Below, piece after piece: positions 1 through 5,489 of a stretch of 10,152 nt of DNA; within the stretch, counting starts at the first letter, position 1; each line of letters begins with the position of its first letter. The stretch comes from Nanobdellota archaeon. Lineage in GTDB: Archaea > Nanobdellota > Nanobdellia > Pacearchaeales > GW2011-AR1. The position numbers were made by a program, and so were the translations under genes. The stretch is from NCBI GenBank assembly GCA_018830845.1, contig JAHJRS010000068.1, positions 1-10,152 on the forward strand, written 5' to 3'. The notes beneath the pieces are model-generated. The model did not search any database, was not told the origin of the DNA, and worked only from the letters and a program-made list of their open reading frames with translations.

Positions 1-774
1 AATATATTTATTAACTGATTGAGGAGACTTTTGGAAGATGTAATCCTCTCGTGAAAATTCATTTATTTTGATAAATTCCTTTATCAAATCTGATGAAAGC
101 ATAAGTTTAATTCTTCTTCCAAAAGTTTTGCTAATTTCATCCCTTATAATCAATTCCTTATAATCATTGTATAAGTCAGACACTTTTATGTTCATTAATT
201 CCGTTGGTGCACGAATTCCCGTATCAAAAAGAAATGTAATTAAAACTCTATACTCATAATTAACATTTTCACAAAATTTCTTAACTTGTTCTTCATCCAA
301 ATAGACCCATTTTGGTTTGTCTTCTCTTGTGTCAAGATCTGTTGTAATGTCTAAGATTTCTTTTCCTTCTCTTTTATTTATTTTCATATACCAATGCCAA
401 AAAGCCTTGAAACATTTAACAGAATATGCCGTAGTGCTATAATTTCCCCCATCTCTTTTTTTAATTATCCCTTTTTTCATTTCTGAAAAAAATATCCCTA
501 ATTGTTGTTCAGAAATATCCGTTATTTTATCAAGATTGTATCTTTCTTTGAATTTTAAAGTAAAAAAATTCATCTTATCCCGTAAGGTATTAAGACGAAT
601 ATAACTTCTAGAGCCTTTTACAGTACCTCTAGAAGTATTAATCCCATGCTCCATATCTTGTAAATATCTTAAAACTAAATTAGAATTATACTCATTCATT
701 CCTGGAATTCCGTTTTTTACTAATTCCTTCCATTTGAGGTACCTCTCTTCATGATTGTAGGGATCTATTTTCAT
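1..774 (-). CDS. Tyrosine recombinase/integrase, C-terminus cut by window edge
   Basis: Site-specific DNA recombinase of the phage-integrase type. I translated this open frame directly. It starts at an ATG at 774 and stays open for 258 codons to the left edge. Residues about 1-150 look like an N-terminal DNA-binding (core-binding) region rich in Lys, Arg and aromatic residues. The catalytic domain begins near 155, and LITFLFDTGIRAPTELMNI (about 178-196) carries the first catalytic arginine, R188. K216, in ISKTFGRRIKL, fits the beta-hairpin lysine. The HxxR and tyrosine motifs would lie off the edge, so activity cannot be judged. A TATA box about 25 bp upstream implies a leaderless transcript. 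The gene points away from the 3' end of tRNA-Asp 97 bp away, the usual layout for an element integrated at a tRNA gene. A XerA-like housekeeping recombinase is less likely given this position and the weakly conserved N-terminus. Confidence 0.85.
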   Translation of the reverse strand, partial: MKIDPYNHEERYLKWKELVKNGIPGMNEYNSNLVLRYLQDMEHGINTSRGTVKGSRSYIRLNTLRDKMNFFTLKFKERYNLDKITDISEQQLGIFFSEMKKGIIKKRDGGNYSTTAYSVKCFKAFWHWYMKINKREGKEILDITTDLDTREDKPKWVYLDEEQVKKFCENVNYEYRVLITFLFDTGIRAPTELMNIKVSDLYNDYKELIIRDEISKTFGRRIKLMLSSDLIKEFIKINEFSREDYIFQKSPQSVNKYI

Positions 775-794
775 ATTTTTCTTAAGTTTAGCTT

Positions 795-802
795 TTTTAT
801 AT
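795..802 (-). promoter_or_regulatory. TATA box of the integrase gene
   Basis: The minus strand reads ATATAAAA, centred about 24-25 bp before the ATG at 774. In archaea that spacing puts the transcription start at the start codon, so the message should be leaderless. No Shine-Dalgarno site is seen. Confidence 0.5.
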
Positions 803-808
803 TCAAAT

Positions 809-825
809 CGGATGGTTTCCATCCG
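809..825. repeat. Perfect 7-bp inverted repeat with 3-nt loop
   Basis: CGGATGG and CCATCCG are separated by TTT, between the integrase start and the tRNA 3' end, just upstream of the integrase TATA box. It could be an operator for the integrase gene, a recombinase arm site or an RNA hairpin. The sequence does not decide between these. Confidence 0.6.
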
Positions 826-827
826 TT

Positions 828-868
828 CTTAAGAAAAGTTACATCCCTCGAAAGTGCCAAGATGTACG
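828..868 (-). terminator. Possible terminator downstream of tRNA-Asp
   Basis: Starting 4 nt past the tRNA 3' end, the minus strand has TACATC pairing with GATGTA 15 nt later; two G-T wobbles can extend the stem. It is followed by ACTTTTCTT. Archaeal termination needs mainly the U-run, so the hairpin may be incidental. Confidence 0.3.
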
Positions 869-870
869 TA

Positions 871-942
871 CGCCCAAGCCGGGAGTCGAACCCGGGTTTC
901 CAGCGCGACAGGCTAGTGTCATAGCCGTTAGACCACTTGGGC
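871..942 (-). tRNA. tRNA-Asp (anticodon GUC)
   Basis: A complete 72-nt cloverleaf can be drawn. The acceptor stem GCCCAAG pairs with CTTGGGC. The D-arm runs from GTC to GAC. The anticodon stem CTAGC pairs with GCTGG around loop CTGTCGC, so the anticodon is GTC (plus-strand 907-909). The T-stem CCGGG pairs with CCCGG around loop TTCGACT. The discriminator base is G73, a known aspartate identity element, and it agrees with the anticodon. There is no intron and no encoded CCA, as is common in archaea. No convincing TATA box sits at the usual distance upstream; instead that space holds a partial copy of the tRNA 5' end. The integrase beyond its 3' end makes this tRNA the likely attachment site of an integrated element. 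Confidence 0.95.
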
Positions 943-943
943 A
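928..943. repeat. 16-bp direct repeat, copy 1 (5' end of tRNA-Asp)
   Basis: TTAGACCACTTGGGCA covers the first 15 nt of the tRNA gene plus one flanking base. It recurs exactly at 983-998, 55 bp away. The match stops abruptly at both ends. Confidence 0.9.
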
Positions 944-960
944 TCAAGTTTTGCATGTGG

Positions 961-1003
961 GCTTTTGCCAATGAAATTGAGCTTAGACCACTTGGGCAAA
1001 AGC
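961..1003. repeat. Hairpin carrying a tRNA-Asp 5' fragment
   Basis: GCTTTTGCC (961-969) is the exact reverse complement of GGCAAAAGC (995-1003). With one bulge the stem can gain two more pairs. The second copy of the tRNA 5' end (983-998) lies in the loop and right arm. Only the acceptor 5' strand and the start of the D-arm match the tRNA, with no anticodon or T-arm, so this is a fragment. It could be the scar of an old integration or excision event, or a tandem-duplication remnant. Confidence 0.6.
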
Positions 1004-1065
1004 AATAAAGTTTCATGTTAAATTTTATTTTTAAACCTTGTGATAATCTTAATCAAAGCAAACCG

Positions 1066-1097
1066 GGATATAAAATATTAAAAACTTTATAATATCC
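1066..1097 (+). promoter_or_regulatory. TATA box and imperfect palindrome before first small paralog
   Basis: TTTATAAT at 1086-1093 is centred about 25 bp before the ATG at 1115, predicting a leaderless transcript. The box sits in an imperfect inverted repeat, GGATATAAA at 1066-1074 against TTTATAATATCC at 1086-1097, symmetrical apart from about 3 inserted bases. A repressor could bind here and block TBP, but AT-rich DNA gives such near-palindromes by chance. Confidence 0.5.
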
Positions 1098-1114
1098 GCC
1101 TATTTACAAACATC

Positions 1115-1420
1115 ATGGAATTGGCCGAAAAAATTGAAGAAAGGGTTATTGAGACTATGAAAATTGCAGTAAAAGATAGGACAGACTTTTCATTTCTTGA
1201 CCTGATTCACCGCGACATATTCGGCGCTCCTTTAAGTGCGGAATATTATGATTATGCACTTGATAAGTATTCAGAATATCTTTCAGACGGAAAAAACAAA
1301 TATAATGCAAGATATGATTCAGTGAGGGCCGCCTTAAGTAAAATGGTCATTGATTTTTTTAATGAGAAAAAAAGCCTTGTAAAAGTCAGTGAAGATTTAA
1401 GTGGACTTTCTAGAACATAA
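1115..1420 (+). CDS. Unknown small protein, tandem paralog 1 of 3
   Basis: 101 residues of a family I do not recognise. It has no signal peptide, no membrane segment and no cysteines, and it looks mainly helical. The core is residues about 27-80: FLDLIHRDIFGAPLS, then YYDYALDKYSEY, then ARYDSVRAALSKM. The same pattern recurs in the next two genes: hydrophobic pair, His, Phe, Pro-Leu/Ile, Tyr, Tyr/Phe, Tyr, then Tyr-x-Ser-Val and Lys-Met. This conservation across three diverged copies shows it is a real coding gene. The ATG was chosen because a TATA box lies 25 bp upstream. The C-terminal tail (about 81-101) is not shared. Proximity to the integrase and tRNA raises the chance that it belongs to acquired DNA, but its composition does not stand out. 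Confidence 0.8.
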   Translation: MELAEKIEERVIETMKIAVKDRTDFSFLDLIHRDIFGAPLSAEYYDYALDKYSEYLSDGKNKYNARYDSVRAALSKMVIDFFNEKKSLVKVSEDLSGLSRT

Positions 1421-1421
1421 A

Positions 1422-1431
1422 ATATTATAAT
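1422..1431 (+). promoter_or_regulatory. TATA box of second small paralog
   Basis: ATATTATAAT is centred about 27-28 bp before the ATG at 1455, in the 34-bp gap after the first paralog. This implies that copies 2 and 3 have their own leaderless promoter. Confidence 0.45.
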
Positions 1432-1454
1432 CTTTATTCTCTTAAAAATTGCGG

Positions 1455-1748
1455 ATGGACAATTATAAAATAGGAATTGGTGGAAAAATTGAACAAAGCG
1501 ACTTGGAACTTCTGTCAGAGACTATATGCGAATCAATAGACCTTGAGTCAGAGAAGGAATTTCTTGATATTATGCACAGGGAGACCTTCGGGAAACCTAT
1601 AAATGAAAAGTATCTTGATTTTGCTGATGATTGTTATACTTTTTATTGTTTTGTGGGAAAAGACGACCGACATTCAAAATATCTTTCTGTTGTAAAAACT
1701 CTCAAAAAAATGTCAAAAGACAAATTGGGGGATAAGTCAAATGAGTGA
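1455..1748 (+). CDS. Unknown small protein, tandem paralog 2 of 3
   Basis: 97 residues from the ATG at 1455. A TTG two codons earlier (1449) is in frame, but the ATG fits the upstream TATA box better. The family core is clear: FLDIMHRETFGKPINEKYLDF, a tyrosine-rich stretch (CYTFYCF), then SKYLSVVKTLKKM and a basic KDK. It shares LD-x-x-HR-x-x-FG-x-P with paralog 1 and KY-x-SV-x-KT-x-x-KM-x-x-DK with paralog 3, so it is intermediate between them. No enzyme motif, zinc site or membrane segment is visible. Its last eight bases overlap the start of paralog 3, so the two should be cotranscribed and translationally coupled. Function unknown. Confidence 0.8.
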   Translation: MDNYKIGIGGKIEQSDLELLSETICESIDLESEKEFLDIMHRETFGKPINEKYLDFADDCYTFYCFVGKDDRHSKYLSVVKTLKKMSKDKLGDKSNE

Positions 1749-2100
1749 AACAAAAAAAGACAAAGAATTCCGCAAAATAGAAAATGAGGAAGTAAGAAAT
1801 AAAAAAGAACTGATATGGGATTGCATAAAAACAGGAAAAGAGCTTGAAATTTTAAGTATATTTCATGAAGGCAAATTTAATTCCCCCCTAAGTCAGGAAT
1901 ATCTTAACTATTCGCTTGATTTTTATAACTATTTTAAGGAAAAAGGCGAAAGTGAAGCTTACTCGAAATATATGTCTGTTGCAAAAACCATTGAAAAGAT
2001 GGCTAATGATAAAATTTTTGAGGATTATTCAAAAAAAATTAATGAAAGAAAGATAACTTTTTGGGACGACGAAGATTATGATTCTGATGACTATGAATAA
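1741..2100 (+). CDS. Unknown small protein, tandem paralog 3 of 3, acidic tail
   Basis: 119 residues, the longest of the three. A charged N-terminal extension (about 1-24, rich in Lys and Glu) precedes the family core at about 35-85: ILSIFHEGKFNSPLSQEYLNY, YNYFKEKGE, then SKYMSVAKTIEKMANDK. The C-terminus is strongly acidic and tyrosine-rich, ending WDDEDYDSDDYE, unlike the other copies. Such a tail could bind a basic partner, but that is inference. The ATG lies within the end of the preceding gene (8-bp overlap), with a weak purine-rich site, GGGGGAT, about 7 bp upstream. The gene is convergent with the glucoamylase gene, and only one base separates the two stop codons. Confidence 0.8.
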   Translation: MSETKKDKEFRKIENEEVRNKKELIWDCIKTGKELEILSIFHEGKFNSPLSQEYLNYSLDFYNYFKEKGESEAYSKYMSVAKTIEKMANDKIFEDYSKKINERKITFWDDEDYDSDDYE

Positions 2101-2101
2101 T

Positions 2102-4066
2102 TTAGTCTTTTATTCCTTTAAGAATTTTGTATTTTCCGATGTATTTTATAACGGCAATTATGAATCCTGCGTGACTCCATGTTAAAGGAGAAACTGATAG
2201 GGGTTCAGCTGTGTTTGGATTAAGCTGTTCTGATAAAGCTCCGGACGGAAGGGCTCTGTTGGTTGCCCATTTGAGAAGGTCTTCGACAAGTTTTAAATCC
2301 CCAATTTTTTTTGCATTTTCAATATACCATTCGGCAAGCCAGAAAGTTGAAATAAACCATGGATTTTCCGAGGCATCTTTTCCTGTTCTGTAGTACTTAT
2401 CATTTTCATACCTGTAAACTCCTCCGGTCGGAGTGATACACCACAATTTTTCAAGGGTTTTTTCCATTGTCCGGACAATCCTTTCATCATTGGCGGGAAG
2501 AATTTTATATTCAAAAAGTCCGTAGACTGTGCTAACGTCAATTGTGTTGTCACGAAGCCAGTTTCCCTCTTCATCGCTATAAATTCTTTTTATAAAAATT
2601 CCTCTATCTTTATCATAAAGATATTTTAAAATTGCATCTTTAACTTCCTGTGCCGCTTTTTCATATTTTTCCTTTTCCTGTTTTTCCCCAAAAATATCAG
2701 CAAAATTTTTTGCGGCTTCAAGACCTGCATAAACCGTTGCACAGGTGAAAGTGTGAACCCCAAGCTTTTCCTCCCAGAGATCATAACTCTCTTTTGGTAA
2801 TTTTGTTTTCTCATCTCTAAATTTAACAAGAAAATTTCCCGCATTTTTTATTAATGTTCCGTAAAGCTTTTTCACATCTTCGTTTTTATTTCTCTTGTAG
2901 TGTTTCCACAAGGAATCTAAAACAAGAGCGGTCTCATCTTCCTGAATTGGAAGTTGAATTTTACCGTGATTCAACCATGAGTGCCAGGAACTTCCAACCG
3001 ACCGGTCGGGACGATATTTTGGAAAAAGAAACCCCCCATCACTCAAAACTTCCGAACAAAATTCAAAAAATTTGCTGGTTATGTCTGAATATCCAGCTTT
3101 GTCAAAAGAACGGGCAACCAGCGCACCATCCCTTGGCCACATATAACTGTAAGTATCTTTTTTAAATTTGAAATTATGTGTGTCATTCGATGCAATAATT
3201 GCCCCATTTTTATTTGTTTGCGCGTTAATAATTAAAAGTGACCGCTTAAATAAATCCTGAACCTCCTCGGAAAGTTCATAAAATTTAAGCGAACTTTTGT
3301 TGACCCATTTTTTCCAGAATTCTTCTGTTTCTCTTATGAGTTTTTCCGGAGTATTTTTTAATATGAACTCTTTAAGCGCAAAAATCTCTTTGTATTTCTC
3401 TCCAACCGCAATCCAGTAATTTATTTCTTTGCTCTCACCGCCATTCAAAACAAGAGAAAAGCCCATTGCCGAGTCAACAGAACCATGTTCAATTGCATTT
3501 TTGCTTAAAATCCCGTCCTCAGCATCCTTGTATGTTCCGACTTTATCATCGGGTCCGTTAACTCCGGTTGCATAATCATCAAATGACTTTTTACCTGATT
3601 CGCCTCCGATAAGAAAATATCTTTTTCCCTTATAATGCACAAGCGAATCCAAGGTGGGATCAAAGTATGCAGTGTCTCCGATGTTTGTTTCCGAAATGTG
3701 AAATTCCTGGCCGAAAAAAACCTTTATTTTTCTTGTTTCAGGATTTTTGTTTTCAACTTTTAATTTTCTTAAATATATATTTTTTTCATGGTGGACTACT
3801 TCATTCATTGTTAGATTTACATTGAGCCTCCCATTGTATGCACTAATTTCACTCACCATGGTGTCCTTTTTGTATTTAATTGACAAATTCCAATCTTCAG
3901 AAGAAACCCAACTGAAGCCTGCGTCTGTCAGGACTCCAATTCGGTGTACTCTTCCTGAAACATGGTTGTCCTGCCCTACATGGGGGTAATAAAAATCACG
4001 TATTCGCGCATTTTTATCAAGGCAAACAAGCATGTTCCCGTTTCCTAGAATGATAGTGCGGGTCAT
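2102..4066 (-). CDS. GH15 glucoamylase (glucan 1,4-alpha-glucosidase)
   Basis: Exo-acting glycoside hydrolase that releases beta-glucose from non-reducing ends of alpha-1,4-glucans by inversion. At 654 residues it has the prokaryotic two-part form: an N-terminal beta-sandwich domain (about 1-255) joined to an (alpha/alpha)6 barrel (about 265-645). Diagnostic segments are YSYMWPRDGAL (about 307-315), LPIQEDETAL (372-381), YDLWEEKLG (428-436), where E432 fits the general acid, and GALSEQLN (609-616), where E613 fits the general base. No signal peptide is visible, so it should act inside the cell on stored glycogen. It is the last gene of the operon. Its ATG overlaps the previous stop as TAATG with no clear Shine-Dalgarno site, suggesting translation by reinitiation. 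Trehalase or glucodextranase activity is possible within GH15, but the glycogen context favours glucoamylase. Confidence 0.95.
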   Translation of the reverse strand: MTRTIILGNGNMLVCLDKNARIRDFYYPHVGQDNHVSGRVHRIGVLTDAGFSWVSSEDWNLSIKYKKDTMVSEISAYNGRLNVNLTMNEVVHHEKNIYLRKLKVENKNPETRKIKVFFGQEFHISETNIGDTAYFDPTLDSLVHYKGKRYFLIGGESGKKSFDDYATGVNGPDDKVGTYKDAEDGILSKNAIEHGSVDSAMGFSLVLNGGESKEINYWIAVGEKYKEIFALKEFILKNTPEKLIRETEEFWKKWVNKSSLKFYELSEEVQDLFKRSLLIINAQTNKNGAIIASNDTHNFKFKKDTYSYMWPRDGALVARSFDKAGYSDITSKFFEFCSEVLSDGGFLFPKYRPDRSVGSSWHSWLNHGKIQLPIQEDETALVLDSLWKHYKRNKNEDVKKLYGTLIKNAGNFLVKFRDEKTKLPKESYDLWEEKLGVHTFTCATVYAGLEAAKNFADIFGEKQEKEKYEKAAQEVKDAILKYLYDKDRGIFIKRIYSDEEGNWLRDNTIDVSTVYGLFEYKILPANDERIVRTMEKTLEKLWCITPTGGVYRYENDKYYRTGKDASENPWFISTFWLAEWYIENAKKIGDLKLVEDLLKWATNRALPSGALSEQLNPNTAEPLSVSPLTWSHAGFIIAVIKYIGKYKILKGIKD

Positions 4067-4380
4067 TAAATCTTAATTTTAATCTTTCTTTTTATGCTTG
4101 AGATTCTTGATTTTATTTTTTTCTCGGTTTCTTTTTTGTCCGTGATAGTATTAAGAATGCCCGCAAGTTTCGTGTCCCCGATTACATCATAAATCCATTT
4201 CGCAAAATCATTTTTTTCATGGTTTACATGTGATTCAAAAGTTTCCATGCTCATTTTTTTTAATGAATCTACAAGCTCTGAAATATTCTTAAATGTGCAT
4301 CCGTCGCTTGCCCAAAACTTTTGCCCTTCAGAAACATCTTCTAAGTAAGGGGACAAATTTTCCTTTGTTTCCTTAGTCAT
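4066..4380 (-). CDS. Small protein 2 beside the ATPase (KNDFA signature)
   Basis: 104 residues, function unknown. It is a paralog of the protein at 5157-5489. Both have an aromatic-x-Ala-x-x-Gly start (FWASDG, 22-27), KN-x-x-EL, and the signature TFESHVNHEKNDFAKW (47-62) with invariant His, two Asn, Lys, Asp, Phe and Trp. From memory this resembles a short archaeal domain annotated as unknown function, possibly DUF5752; I cannot confirm the name. The C-terminal 25 residues are extremely basic, ending SSIKRKIKIKI, which could bind nucleic acid, membrane or the ATPase. The start is well supported by GGAGGTG seven bases upstream, lying inside the end of the ATPase gene (8-bp overlap). Its stop overlaps the glucoamylase ATG by one base. 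Confidence 0.85.
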   Translation of the reverse strand: MTKETKENLSPYLEDVSEGQKFWASDGCTFKNISELVDSLKKMSMETFESHVNHEKNDFAKWIYDVIGDTKLAGILNTITDKKETEKKIKSRISSIKRKIKIKI

Positions 4381-5164
4381 AATTCTCCACCTCCTTTTTT
4401 TTGCTTTGGAATTTGTCCTTTAATCTTGAAATTCGTGATTTTTTCGCCGGGATATCCAAAAGAAGCGAAGCAAGCTCTTTGTAACTTTTTGAAACTTCAT
4501 GCGAAGGATATCTCACAACAATAGGAATCATCTGGGAAAGTGCTGAAAGAACTTTTACATTTTCGGGAATCTTTGCAAGAACTTTAACCTCTGAAGCCTT
4601 TGAAATATCTCTTGAACTTATTTCAAAGCGTTTGCTTCTCACTTTGTTCAAAATTATTCCCCTTATGGGAGTGTCCTCCCTTTTTGCAACGTTAACTGCA
4701 TGAATTGTTGAGCTTAAAGTGGGGTAATCCGGAGAACTCACAACTAAAAGTTCATCAGACGCAATCATCGCTGCAAGAATTTCCTTGTCAAGAGAGGGCG
4801 AAGAATCAATCAAAATTATGTCATAAATACGCCTTAGGGGTTCAATTTTTTGTTTCAGAATATTTATATTTGTCGGCGGAGAAGAGAGCTTTCCCGGGAT
4901 TACATGAAAACCAAGTTCATGATGATAGATTGCTTGATAAACCGGATACTCCTCATTCAAAACAGAATGCAAAGTGTGTGTGGGGTCAATTATTCCAATG
5001 TGGAGCCCCAGGTGGGGAGTTGAAAAGTTGGCATCAACAATTAAAACTTTTTTTTGAAAATCTTTTGCAAAAGTTGCACCAAGATTCTCAACAACTGTTG
5101 TTTTTCCGACGCCTCCTTTAAGTGCAATCACACCATATATTTTCCCGTTGGTTTTTTCATCCAT
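4373..5164 (-). CDS. MinD/ParA-type P-loop ATPase in the glycogen operon
   Basis: 263-residue cytoplasmic ATPase of the deviant Walker A (SIMIBI) class, which dimerises on ATP and cycles between a surface-bound and a free state under control of partner proteins. The P-loop LKGGVGKTT (15-23) has both the signature lysine K16 and K21. The A' motif LIVDANF (41-47) is followed by LGLHIG as in MinD-like proteins. Walker B is DIILIDSSPSLD (115-126). The C-terminal end (about 241-258) is basic and potentially amphipathic, in the place where MinD has its membrane-targeting helix; whether it does so here is unknown. The gene overlaps the small-protein genes on both sides (8 bp each), so all three are translationally coupled. 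Chromosome or septum roles are possible, but its place among glycogen genes suggests glycogen-linked positioning or regulation. A nitrogenase-NifH-like or Mrp-type role is not supported, as no CxxC motif is seen. Confidence 0.9.
   Translation of the reverse strand: MDEKTNGKIYGVIALKGGVGKTTVVENLGATFAKDFQKKVLIVDANFSTPHLGLHIGIIDPTHTLHSVLNEEYPVYQAIYHHELGFHVIPGKLSSPPTNINILKQKIEPLRRIYDIILIDSSPSLDKEILAAMIASDELLVVSSPDYPTLSSTIHAVNVAKREDTPIRGIILNKVRSKRFEISSRDISKASEVKVLAKIPENVKVLSALSQMIPIVVRYPSHEVSKSYKELASLLLDIPAKKSRISRLKDKFQSKKKEVENYD
4388..4394 (-). promoter_or_regulatory. Strong Shine-Dalgarno site, small protein 2
   Basis: The minus strand reads GGAGGTG, seven bases before the ATG at 4380 and within the last codons of the ATPase gene. 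It is the best ribosome-binding site in the window and predicts high translation of this small protein relative to the ATPase. Confidence 0.75.
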
Positions 5165-5489
5165 TTTGAATTGCCTCTTTTATTTTTGAGATAATTGTTT
5201 TTTTAGGAATTGCTTTTTCCCCTTTTTTTTCAACTTTCATCTTAAGAGCCTTTTCAACAATGCCGTACAATTCATCCCTTGCCTTTGCTGCATACATTTT
5301 TTTTGCAATTTTTGGTTCTTTCAATGCATTTTCGGTCCAGTTTGCAAAATCGTTTTTATTTTCATTAAAGTGATGCTCAAAAGTATCATTGTCAATTGTT
5401 CTTAAAACTTCCAAAAGTTCGCCCAAATTCTTCAAAACAGCGCCGTTTCTTGCATAAAAATATTCTGAAGGCTCTTTAATTTCCTCCAT
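5157..5489 (-). CDS. Small protein 1 beside the ATPase (KNDFA signature)
   Basis: 110 residues from the ATG at 5489, function unknown. An in-frame GTG at 5498 also exists, but it lies inside the Shine-Dalgarno sequence, so the ATG is the better start. It is paralogous to the protein at 4066-4380: YFYARNG (10-16), LKNLGELL, then TFEHHFNENKNDFANW (36-51). The C-terminal half is Lys-rich and helical but less basic than in the paralog, ending IISKIKEAIQNG. There is no signal peptide, membrane span or cysteine. It overlaps the GH57 gene by 14 bp and the ATPase gene by 8 bp. With an ATPase between two copies, the simplest guess is that the small proteins are its partners or adaptors; this is inference from position only. 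Confidence 0.85.
   Translation of the reverse strand: MEEIKEPSEYFYARNGAVLKNLGELLEVLRTIDNDTFEHHFNENKNDFANWTENALKEPKIAKKMYAAKARDELYGIVEKALKMKVEKKGEKAIPKKTIISKIKEAIQNG

Noticed and set aside
871..942. Intron in tRNA-Asp
   Set aside because: The anticodon loop is exactly 7 nt and the gene folds without insertion.
961..1003. A second tRNA or tRNA pseudogene
   Set aside because: Only the first 15 nt match tRNA-Asp; no anticodon stem or T-arm follows, so it is a fragment in a hairpin.
771..1016. 81-codon minus-strand open frame across the tRNA
   Set aside because: It runs through the complete tRNA-Asp and its duplicated 5' fragment; the apparent protein is a translation of those RNA sequences.
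1449..1454. TTG start two codons before paralog 2
   Set aside because: The ATG at 1455 fits the TATA spacing and is the more usual start.
1115..2100. Homology between the tandem triplet and the KNDFA small proteins of the glycogen operon
   Set aside because: Both are ~100-residue Lys-rich helical proteins, but the signature residues and their spacing do not align.
2854..3165. Plus-strand frame opposite the glucoamylase
   Set aside because: Shadow of the GH15 catalytic domain; no promoter or ribosome-binding site.
4705..5121. 138-codon plus-strand frame opposite the ATPase
   Set aside because: It is antisense to well-conserved ATPase motifs, has no start signals of its own, and its translation resembles no protein family.
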